Shown here piece after piece: positions 1 through 6,182 of a stretch of DNA of 6,388 nucleotides. The notes under the pieces were generated by a model. That model did not search any database, was not told where the DNA came from, and saw only the letters and a list, made by a program, of their open reading frames with translations. The DNA is taken from NCBI GenBank assembly GCA_021812865.1, contig JAKAMP010000179.1, positions 1 through 6,388 on the forward strand, read 5' to 3'. A program made the translations under genes and the position numbers. The stretch is from Bacteroidota bacterium (GTDB taxonomy: Bacteria > Bacteroidota > Bacteroidia > Bacteroidales > JAAYUG01). Every line of letters starts with the position of its first letter. Position 1 is the first letter of the stretch.

Positions 1-167
1 GCGGGCATGTGCTCTTCCTCCTTTATGAGATCGTCACTGGACGTAAACCCAGCGACAAATTTCTGGAATATGCACAGATCACCGGTATGATCCTGCTGTT
101 TGCCCTGTTGCTGTATGCCAATGGCAACGATGTGGTTAAGCTGATACACCGATTAATAGGACATTAA
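1..167 (+). CDS. rseP: RseP-type site-2 zinc metalloprotease, C-terminal end (5' truncated)
   Basis: This is the last 54 codons of a gene that begins before the window; the frame starts at base 3 and ends with TAA at 165-167. The visible protein starts GHVLFLLYEIVTGRKPSD, which matches the tail of the LDGGHVLF motif of M50/RseP proteases, where the Asp (off the window) helps bind zinc. A hydrophobic stretch follows (about ITGMILLFALLLYANG), the last transmembrane helix, and then a short basic tail ending RLIGH. RseP-family proteases cut single-pass membrane proteins inside the inner membrane, classically anti-sigma factors and leftover signal peptides. The HExxH active site and PDZ domains lie upstream and cannot be checked. 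gatA follows after 27 nt, so the two are probably co-transcribed. The family call is firm; the substrate in this organism is unknown. Confidence 0.9.
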   Translation, partial: GHVLFLLYEIVTGRKPSDKFLEYAQITGMILLFALLLYANGNDVVKLIHRLIGH

Positions 168-180
168 CAGCATAATATCC

Positions 181-187
181 GGGAGAT
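181..187 (+). promoter_or_regulatory. possible ribosome binding site for gatA
   Basis: The purine-rich GGGAGAT lies 7 to 9 nt before the ATG at 195, a normal Shine-Dalgarno distance, and it supports that ATG as the gatA start. It is the clearest such site in the window. Bacteroidota often initiate without strong Shine-Dalgarno pairing, so the match may be weaker evidence here than in Proteobacteria. Confidence 0.4.
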
Positions 188-194
188 TGACCAA

Positions 195-1613
195 ATGGCT
201 CATTACCTCGATATACGCCGGCAGCTTGAGAATGGTGAACTAAGCCTGACCGGGTTGGTTGAGCAGTATGCCACCGCCTGTCATGAGCAGAAAGAGCTCA
301 ATGCTTTCCTGGAGGTTTTCGAGTCAGAAGCTTCTGCACGCGCTTTCGATACAGAGAAGAAACTTAGGCAGGGCAGGGCAGGACGGCTGGCCGGTATGGT
401 GCTCGGGCTCAAGGACAACATCTGTTACAAGGACCATGTCGCATCGGCAGGGTCGAAAATGCTCCGGCAGTTCGTTTCCCTTTACCATGCAACGGTGGTT
501 GAAAAATTGCTCGCTGAGGATGCCATTATCATTGGCCGACAGAACTGTGATGAATTTGCCATGGGAGGATCCAATGAAAATTCTGCATACGGACCCGTGC
601 ATAACCCGCTTGACGGGAACCTGGTACCGGGCGGTTCTTCCGGGGGCTCTGCTGCCGCTGTGGCAGCCGGGCTCTGCATGGCATCACTCGGTTCCGATAC
701 AGGAGGCTCCATACGCCAGCCTGCCGCCTTCTGCGGAATGGTGGGGCTTAAGCCTACTTATGGACGAGTTTCCCGATACGGACTGATTGCCTATGGATCT
801 TCGCTGGATCAGATCGGTCCGATTACCCGTACAGTGGATGATGCCGCGCTGATCCTGGAAGTGATTGCCGGAGAAGATGCCTATGACAGCACAGTTTCAC
901 AACAACCGACACCCTCATACAGCCAGTTGCTGACTCCGGCTAAAAAATACAGGATCGCTGTGCTTAGGGAAGCTCTCGATCATCCTTCGCTCGATCCTGC
1001 TATCAGAAAACGGATCGATTCTGTGGCTGAGATACTGAAGTCGGAAGGCTATGTGGTTGACCCGGTAAGTTTTCCCATGCTTGATTATACGGTTCCGGCA
1101 TACTATATACTAGCCACTGCCGAGGCCAGCTCGAACCTGTCGCGGTACGATGGGGTGCATTATGGCTACCGTTCCCCCTCAGCCGATTCGCTGGATGCTC
1201 TGTACAGAAATTCACGCTCGGAAGGATTCGGCGCTGAAGTGAAAAGGCGAATCATGACAGGCGCGTTCGTGCTGAGCTCCGGTTATTACGATGCCTATTA
1301 TACTCAGGCACAAAAAGTACGTCGCCTGGTTAGAAACCGGATCATGGATATTTTTAATCAGTACGATTTCATCCTGATGCCCTCCACACCCACCACCGCT
1401 TTCCGGATTGGTGAAATACAGGATCCCGTGGCCATGTATCTGCAGGATATCTATACCGTACTGGCCAATCTCGCCGGAATTCCTGCTATCAGCGTGCCGG
1501 CGGGGGTACATCCGAACGGTATGCCCATTGGTATTCAACTTCATGCAAGGCCGTTTGATGAGGCAAATATGCTGGCTATGGCTAAGCATATAACCGATAA
1601 AATGGCTATCTGA
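195..1613 (+). CDS. gatA: Asp-tRNA(Asn)/Glu-tRNA(Gln) amidotransferase subunit A
   Basis: GatA is the glutaminase subunit of the cytoplasmic GatCAB complex. It releases ammonia from glutamine, and GatB uses it to convert mischarged Glu-tRNA(Gln) or Asp-tRNA(Asn) to Gln-tRNA(Gln) or Asn-tRNA(Asn). The 472-residue protein has the usual length and the full amidase signature. The Ser-cisSer-Lys triad can be read directly: Lys73 in GLKDNI, Ser148 in PGGSSGGSAAA and nucleophile Ser172 in GSDTGGSIRQP, with the 24-residue spacing between serines known from FAAH. GatA-specific stretches distinguish it from general amidases: MGGSNENSAYGPVHNP near residue 123, GLKPTYGRVSRYGLI near 186, SSGYYDAYY and the C-terminal NLAGIPAISVPAG. 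The ATG at 195 is chosen for its position and upstream GGGAG. gatB and gatC are not in the window; scattered gat genes are common. mltD begins 2 nt after the stop. Whether it serves Gln, Asn or both depends on whether GlnRS and AsnRS exist in the genome. Confidence 0.95.
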   Translation: MAHYLDIRRQLENGELSLTGLVEQYATACHEQKELNAFLEVFESEASARAFDTEKKLRQGRAGRLAGMVLGLKDNICYKDHVASAGSKMLRQFVSLYHATVVEKLLAEDAIIIGRQNCDEFAMGGSNENSAYGPVHNPLDGNLVPGGSSGGSAAAVAAGLCMASLGSDTGGSIRQPAAFCGMVGLKPTYGRVSRYGLIAYGSSLDQIGPITRTVDDAALILEVIAGEDAYDSTVSQQPTPSYSQLLTPAKKYRIAVLREALDHPSLDPAIRKRIDSVAEILKSEGYVVDPVSFPMLDYTVPAYYILATAEASSNLSRYDGVHYGYRSPSADSLDALYRNSRSEGFGAEVKRRIMTGAFVLSSGYYDAYYTQAQKVRRLVRNRIMDIFNQYDFILMPSTPTTAFRIGEIQDPVAMYLQDIYTVLANLAGIPAISVPAGVHPNGMPIGIQLHARPFDEANMLAMAKHITDKMAI

Positions 1614-1615
1614 AA

Positions 1616-3154
1616 GTGAAAATCATTAATTTAGCCGCATTCAAATTTCTTCTGTTGGAAAAAAGAGGCTGGATATTCTGTATTTTTCTTTTGTTGCTTT
1701 GCCCAACCGCTAATTTAGAGGCCCAATACGCCCGGTCGGCTGATTCGGTTGTTTTTCAGCAGTCAAACGGGAAGCCCGATCTGGCCTGGTCGGTTGACAG
1801 CCTGATGCTACTGAAACTCTTCACTAAGGCGGAACAAATACGAAAAGACGACCAGAAACCTCAGCCTGGTACTGAAAGCATGGACCTTTCAAAGGTTCCC
1901 GACATCATGTTCGAATACCGGTTCGAACAGATGAACAGGAGCTCCGTGATTCATATGGATTATAACCCCTTTGTAAGAAAGTATATCCTGTTGTTCGGAA
2001 AAGAGAGAAGGAGCGGTTTTTCGCGTGTACTGGGCCTTTCGGAAATGTATTTTCCTTTGTTCGAGGAATATCTCGAGCGGTACAGGCTTCCGCTCGAGCT
2101 TAAGTATCTTCCTGTAGTGGAATCTTCCCTGAATCCGCTGGCCCGGTCGAATACCGATGCCATAGGGCTGTGGCAGTTCAAGATCAATGCCTCAAAAATG
2201 TTCAGGCTTGAGGTGAATTCACTGATTGATGAGCGCATGGATCCGAGGAAATCAACCGACGCGGCCTGCCAGTACCTGGGTTACCTGTATTCTATTTTTC
2301 ATGACTGGCAGCTTGCGCTGGCAGCCTTTAACGGTGGGCCTGGCGTTGTGCGCAATGCCATCCAAAGGTCCGGCGGCAAGACAAATTTCTGGGAAATCAG
2401 GGAGTACATGCCGCAACAAACCCAGGATTATGTGCCTGCTTTCATGGCAGCCGCCTACATGATGAATTATGCTGCCCTGCACGATATTACACCCCTCGCA
2501 CCCGACTATGATTTCTGGAGCGCCGATTCGGTGATGATCAGTTACCCTATCCGTTTCAGCCAGGTTTCGGAGATCATTCATGTTCCGGAAGAAGCTTTAC
2601 GCTTCCTGAACCCGATGTACAAGGAAAGCATCGTTCCGGAAACCGGACATCTCATGATCCTTGTGTTGCCTGCCGACAAAGTTCTGGTCTTCCTGAGGCA
2701 TGAAAACGATATCCTGGGGAAAAAAGTTGAAATGATTGATTATAACAAAGCTCGTGTATTGTCGGCTTCAACCACAAATAAATCAAAATTCTTTTACACC
2801 GTTCAGCCAGGAGATTTTCTGCATAAAATTGCCTATGAGCATAATTGTACCATTGAAGACATCCGTGCCTGGAACAGTCTGAAGAATGATTCGCTGGTTC
2901 CGGGACAGCAGATTGTACTGTGGGAACCCGGTACAGTGAAAAATCAATCACAGGCTACGGTGAATCCTTCGACGGGAGCCGGAGAAGATACCCTGCAGTA
3001 TATTGTCAGAAAGGGCGATACCGTTTACAGCATTGCTGCAAAATTCAAAGACACAACGGTAAATGATATCATTAAGGCCAATGGCATTGACGACGAAAAA
3101 AATCTGAAACGCGGACAAACCTTACTTATCCCTGTAAAAAAGCATGCACAGTGA
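1616..3154 (+). CDS. mltD: MltD-like membrane-bound/secreted lytic murein transglycosylase with LysM domains
   Basis: This 512-residue exported enzyme should cleave the MurNAc-GlcNAc bond of peptidoglycan non-hydrolytically, leaving 1,6-anhydroMurNAc ends. A hydrophobic segment (about 19-29) and a likely signal peptidase I site after LEA (residue 36) form the signal peptide; Cys29 follows three Leu, a poor lipobox, so a soluble periplasmic form is more likely than a lipoprotein. The SLT (GH23-type) domain spans about 145-285: catalytic Glu169 in PVVESSLNP, GLWQF at 184-188, AFNGGPG at 237-243 and a QTQDYVPAFMAA segment near 268. Residues 311-352 look like a degenerate LysM-like unit. Two clear LysM domains follow, about 393-436 (YTVQPGDFLHKIA) and 461-506 (YIVRKGDTVYSIA), which bind glycan chains. 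The start is GTG at 1616, 2 nt past the gatA stop, giving a long n-region with an internal Glu-Lys-Arg; an in-frame TTG at 1655 would give a more canonical signal peptide starting M-E-K-R-G-W. The next gene overlaps its stop by 4 nt. Confidence 0.92.
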   Translation: MKIINLAAFKFLLLEKRGWIFCIFLLLLCPTANLEAQYARSADSVVFQQSNGKPDLAWSVDSLMLLKLFTKAEQIRKDDQKPQPGTESMDLSKVPDIMFEYRFEQMNRSSVIHMDYNPFVRKYILLFGKERRSGFSRVLGLSEMYFPLFEEYLERYRLPLELKYLPVVESSLNPLARSNTDAIGLWQFKINASKMFRLEVNSLIDERMDPRKSTDAACQYLGYLYSIFHDWQLALAAFNGGPGVVRNAIQRSGGKTNFWEIREYMPQQTQDYVPAFMAAAYMMNYAALHDITPLAPDYDFWSADSVMISYPIRFSQVSEIIHVPEEALRFLNPMYKESIVPETGHLMILVLPADKVLVFLRHENDILGKKVEMIDYNKARVLSASTTNKSKFFYTVQPGDFLHKIAYEHNCTIEDIRAWNSLKNDSLVPGQQIVLWEPGTVKNQSQATVNPSTGAGEDTLQYIVRKGDTVYSIAAKFKDTTVNDIIKANGIDDEKNLKRGQTLLIPVKKHAQ

Positions 3155-3519
3155 TCCGTCACCTGGTATCCATACAGCAGATCGAGAAAGCAAAAAGGGA
3201 AGAAAAGATCATTCATATGACGGCAGCCCAGGTTATGAAGGATTTTGCTCAATTCGGCGTTCACCTGCATTTCTCGGGAGAAACTACGAGGGCCTATGAA
3301 GAACTCTTTGATCAGTTGTTGCCGGTGATACGCAGGATGACCATATCGGGGAACCGCAAGCTGCAGGCCATTCTTTACCAGATCGATGTGAATCCGGGTA
3401 AGCATAGTACTTCAAAAGAAAAAACCGATGAGGCGGAGCACATCACCCAAACCATTCTTGAACGGGAACTTGTGAAAGTGTTAACCCGTATGTATTTCAG
3501 CGAAAAGAGCCAGGAATGA
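3151..3519 (+). CDS. conserved-looking small protein of unknown function
   Basis: I do not recognise a named family. The GTG at 3151 overlaps the mltD TGA as GTGA, a classic coupling arrangement, and gives 122 residues; an in-frame ATG at 3217 (residue 23) would give 100 residues, leaves a 62-nt gap and is a real alternative. The protein has no signal peptide, no membrane segment, no Cys and no Trp, and is highly charged, so it is probably cytoplasmic. It reads as mostly helical: about 7-35, a helix 46-63 (TRAYEELFDQLLPVIRRM), a stretch KLQAILYQIDV at 70-80, a polar Lys/Ser/Glu linker at 81-93, and a final amphipathic helix 94-114 containing ILERELVKVLTR. Coding is supported by the uninterrupted frame, the coupled position and the way the frame ends just before the convergent mqnC stop. 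Being last in the rseP-gatA-mltD run suggests shared expression, not a shared function. My impression that similar small proteins occur in other Bacteroidota is from memory and unverified. Confidence 0.75.
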   Translation: MIRHLVSIQQIEKAKREEKIIHMTAAQVMKDFAQFGVHLHFSGETTRAYEELFDQLLPVIRRMTISGNRKLQAILYQIDVNPGKHSTSKEKTDEAEHITQTILERELVKVLTRMYFSEKSQE

Positions 3520-3520
3520 A

Positions 3521-4621
3521 TCAGTTCAGCGGTGTATCAGGCTCATATCGCTGGTTACGGTATTGCGGTTCGAATCCTGCCTCACGGATGGCCTGTTGTA
3601 TCTGTTCCCTGTTCATATTATAATTTGCTCCGGCCGATGAAACCACATTTTCTTCGATCATGATCGATCCGAAATCGTTGGCGCCGGCATGCAGGCATAT
3701 CTGGGCTGTTTGTTTACCCACAGTAAGCCAGGAGGCCTGAATGTTCGGTATGTTGGTGAGCATAATCCTGCTTATGGCGATCAGCCGGATATAATCGGAA
3801 GGCGTGATGTGATTTGATACACCTGACTGTTCTTTTAGCCTGGTATTTTCATCCTGGAAAGGCCAGGGAACAAAAGTGATGAATCCCGGTGAGCCGGCGG
3901 GTTTTTCAGCCTGCACTTCCCTTATCCTTACCAGGTGTTCGATACGTTCTTCCGGAGTTTCTACATGCCCGAACATCATGGTGGCCGAGGTGGGAAGCAT
4001 CATCTGGTGAGCTGTACGCATTACATCCAGCCATTCATCTGCATTACATTTTCCGGGCGATACAATCTTCCGTACCCGGTTTGACAGGATTTCAGCCCCC
4101 GCCCCCGGGAGGCTGTCCAGGCCCGCTTTGACCAGAATCTCCAGGACTTCGCGATAGCTCTTTTTAGCCATCCTGGACAAGTGAAATATCTCCGGAGGGC
4201 CGAGGGCATGCAGCTTCATCGTGGGAAATTCATCCTTGAGGTTACTGAACAGTTCGGCATAGTATTCAACACCAAGCTGGGGATGCAGTCCGCCCTGCAG
4301 AAGCACCTGGTTTCCACCGGCAGCAAACAGTTCCTTTATCTTTTGCCGGTATTCCTCCATGGTGGTAATGTATGCCGCGGTCGAAGCCGGGACGCAATGA
4401 AAATTGCAAAACCTGCAACGCGAAATGCAAACATTGGTAATGTTTACATTTCTGTCGATGATCCACCCCACGGTGTTTACAGGCCGGAATGACTTTCTTA
4501 TTTCGTTTGCAAGAAAAATCAATTCGTTCAACGGGGCATTCTCATATAACCACAATCCTTCATTTTTTGTAAGAGGTTCATGATGCCATGCCTTCCTGTA
4601 CAGTTCTTTCCGTTCGGACAT
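3521..4621 (-). CDS. mqnC: cyclic dehypoxanthinyl futalosine synthase (radical SAM, MqnC)
   Basis: MqnC is a cytoplasmic radical SAM enzyme that cyclises dehypoxanthinyl futalosine to its cyclic form in the futalosine route to menaquinone. With the ATG at 4621 (MSERKELYRKAW) the protein has 366 residues, normal for the family. The radical SAM CX3CX2C motif is CISRCRFC, Cys65, Cys69 and Cys72, following RNVNITNV. MqnC-specific features separate it from its relative MqnE: LLQGGLHP, LHALGPPEI, LPGAGAEILSNRVRK, a TATMMFGHVETPEERIEH-like segment, FVPWPFQDENT, and near the C-terminus NIPNIQASW plus GANDFGSIMIEENVVSSAGA. An upstream GTG at 4663 would add 14 residues (ILLLLPFKPSNIL), but a -7-type promoter match lies inside that extension, so I reject it. 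No other mqn gene is nearby, so the pathway must be completed elsewhere. The gene converges on its left neighbour with a 1-nt gap and diverges from pepA. One oddity is Cys76 just after the cluster motif. Confidence 0.93.
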   Translation of the reverse strand: MSERKELYRKAWHHEPLTKNEGLWLYENAPLNELIFLANEIRKSFRPVNTVGWIIDRNVNITNVCISRCRFCNFHCVPASTAAYITTMEEYRQKIKELFAAGGNQVLLQGGLHPQLGVEYYAELFSNLKDEFPTMKLHALGPPEIFHLSRMAKKSYREVLEILVKAGLDSLPGAGAEILSNRVRKIVSPGKCNADEWLDVMRTAHQMMLPTSATMMFGHVETPEERIEHLVRIREVQAEKPAGSPGFITFVPWPFQDENTRLKEQSGVSNHITPSDYIRLIAISRIMLTNIPNIQASWLTVGKQTAQICLHAGANDFGSIMIEENVVSSAGANYNMNREQIQQAIREAGFEPQYRNQRYEPDTPLN

Positions 4622-4723
4622 CAAAATATTGCTTGGTTTGAATGGCAAAAGTAGCAATATCACCGACAGATTGATCTGAATTTATTAATTTTACGCCTTC
4701 GTTTATCATAATTGCTGAAATAC
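4622..4723. other. divergent intergenic region between mqnC and pepA
   Basis: About 100 bp, richer in A+T than the flanking genes, must hold the promoters of both divergent genes. Apart from the minus-strand TACTTTTG at 4646-4653, the plus strand has TAATTTTA at 4686-4693, one base off TAnnTTTG and about 30 nt before the pepA ATG, without a matching -33 TTTG. The short AATT-TATT-AATT stretch around 4679-4690 is too simple to call an operator. I see no riboswitch-like structure or small RNA gene. Confidence 0.5.
4646..4653 (-). promoter_or_regulatory. candidate -7 promoter element for mqnC
   Basis: Read on the minus strand these bases are TACTTTTG, an exact match to TAnnTTTG, the -7 element of the primary sigma factor of Bacteroidetes. 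Transcription would start near 4639-4640, leaving a leader of about 18 nt before the ATG at 4621. I see no good TTTG -33 element at the expected distance upstream, so the call rests on one short motif in the right place. It would put the GTG at 4663 upstream of the transcript. Confidence 0.35.
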
Positions 4724-6169
4724 ATGAAATCCTTCATTAACAAAATATCCAGGGCCACGAAAGAGTATAGCGTAGTTGTCCTGTTTCACGAAGGGGACAA
4801 GATTAAAACGCCCCTGCTTTCTGCTGCGGAAACTGAGTTTGTAAGGGGAAAGATCAGCGGCAAAGATAACCAGGTAGCTGTAAACCAGATGGACAGGTGG
4901 GTGTTTGTGCAGTCCATCCCTGGGAAATACAAAGGCACACGGATGCTGGAGGAATTGCGAAAGTCGGCGAATATCCTTCACGGGCAGGTGGTTTCGCAGA
5001 AAATAGAAAAACTGGCCATTGAATATTCGGGAAAGAATATGGATGTTGTCCTGGCATTCGCTGAAGGCCTGGCATTGAGCAATTATCAGTTTCTGAAATA
5101 CTTCACCAAGCCTGACGACAAGGTTTATTCCCTGAAAGAGATTACCTTGTTAGGAAACTCTGTGGCACGGCAAGAGGTGGATGAACTCAATGCTTTGGTA
5201 GAAGCTGTATACAGAACAAGAGACCTGATCAATGAGCCAAATTCATACCTTACTGCAACTCAGCTCGCAAGAGAAATCCAGGCAATGGGGCAGGACTCAG
5301 GTTTTTCGGTGGAAGTGTTCGAAAAGAACCGCATCAAGTCGCTAAAGATGGGTGGATTGCTGGCTGTAAACCAGGGCAGCGTTGAACCTCCCACATTCTC
5401 CATATTGGAATGGAAACCGGCGAATGCAGTGAACAAGAAGCCCCTGGTACTGGTAGGGAAAGGCATTGTATATGATTCCGGTGGACTGAGCCTCAAGCCT
5501 ACCGCCGACAGTATGGATTACATGAAATCGGACATGAGCGGGGCAGCCGCTGTAGCAGGCGTTTTCTATGCCCTGGCGAAGAACAAAGTGCCTTACCATG
5601 TGGTTGGATTGATTCCTTCGACCGATAACCGCCCCTCGGGCAATGCATACGCTCCCGGGGATGTCATAGCCATGTACGACGGCACGACGGTTGAAATGCT
5701 GAACGCCGATGCTGAAGGCCGCATGATTCTGGCCGATGCACTGGCATATGCAAAAAAATATAAACCTCAGCTTACCATGACCATCGCAACTCTGACCGGC
5801 GCAGCCGCCAGGGCTATCGGTAAATTCGGCATTGTTTCTATGGGAAATGCCAGCCGTAAGGTGATGGATGAAGTGAAACAGTCGGGCGAAAATGTATATG
5901 AACGTTTGGCTGAAATGCCTTTCTGGGATGAGTATGCAGAAATGATCAGGTCCGAAATCGCCGATATCCAGAATATTGGAGGTGCAGATGCCGGAGCCAT
6001 AACCGCTGGCAAGTTCCTGGAACACTTTACCGATTATCCCTTCATTCACCTTGATATAGCCGGTGTGGCCTTCCTGAAAAAAGGCGACAGTTACAGGGGA
6101 AAGGGAGGCACCGGAGTTGGGGTACGGATTTTTTATGATTACATCAAAACACAGGCAAAACAAAAATAA
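4724..6169 (+). CDS. pepA: M17 leucyl aminopeptidase family protein (cytosol aminopeptidase)
   Basis: This cytoplasmic two-metal aminopeptidase should remove N-terminal residues from peptides as the last step of protein turnover; family members are usually hexamers. From the ATG at 4724 it has 481 residues: a divergent N-terminal domain (about 1-150) and a well-conserved catalytic domain. Metal ligands by alignment with E. coli PepA are Lys246 and Asp251 in VGKGIVYDSGG, Asp270 in MKSDMSGAAA, and Asp329 and Glu331 in NADAEGR; the catalytic pair is Lys258 (LSLKPTAD) and Arg333. All are present, so the enzyme should be active. The signature reads NADAEGRM where the classical form is NTDAEGRL, and the Lys258-Asp270 spacing is one residue longer than in E. 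coli. An in-frame TTG at 4712 would add M-L-K-Y; ATG is preferred, but no Shine-Dalgarno decides between them. No signal peptide is seen. pdxA follows after 13 nt, so the two are likely co-transcribed. 'pepA' is a family-level name; substrate preference is unknown. Confidence 0.9.
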   Translation: MKSFINKISRATKEYSVVVLFHEGDKIKTPLLSAAETEFVRGKISGKDNQVAVNQMDRWVFVQSIPGKYKGTRMLEELRKSANILHGQVVSQKIEKLAIEYSGKNMDVVLAFAEGLALSNYQFLKYFTKPDDKVYSLKEITLLGNSVARQEVDELNALVEAVYRTRDLINEPNSYLTATQLAREIQAMGQDSGFSVEVFEKNRIKSLKMGGLLAVNQGSVEPPTFSILEWKPANAVNKKPLVLVGKGIVYDSGGLSLKPTADSMDYMKSDMSGAAAVAGVFYALAKNKVPYHVVGLIPSTDNRPSGNAYAPGDVIAMYDGTTVEMLNADAEGRMILADALAYAKKYKPQLTMTIATLTGAAARAIGKFGIVSMGNASRKVMDEVKQSGENVYERLAEMPFWDEYAEMIRSEIADIQNIGGADAGAITAGKFLEHFTDYPFIHLDIAGVAFLKKGDSYRGKGGTGVGVRIFYDYIKTQAKQK

Positions 6170-6182
6170 AAACATACAGGCA

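Noticed and set aside
259..786. 175-residue plus-strand frame inside gatA
   Set aside because: It overlaps the amidase core in another frame, and its translation is low-complexity in Ser, Trp and Arg with no motif. gatA explains the sequence.
1697..1705. Cys29 of MltD as a lipoprotein cysteine
   Set aside because: The preceding residues are Leu-Leu-Leu, with Leu rather than Gly, Ala or Ser at -1, and a better signal peptidase I site (LEA) follows at residue 36.
3025..3405. 126-residue minus-strand frame across the mltD end and the small gene
   Set aside because: It runs antisense to the second LysM domain, which is clearly coding, and has no family resemblance. The plus-strand small gene fits the operon layout better.
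3654..3667. Perfect 14-bp palindrome TCGATCATGATCGA
   Set aside because: It lies inside mqnC and encodes the conserved S-I-M-I-E segment. It stands alone, far from any promoter, and chance plus codon constraint explain it.
4686..4693. TAATTTTA as a -7 element for pepA
   Set aside because: It misses the TAnnTTTG consensus by one base in an A+T-rich stretch and has no TTTG -33 partner at suitable spacing, so I did not list it as its own promoter.
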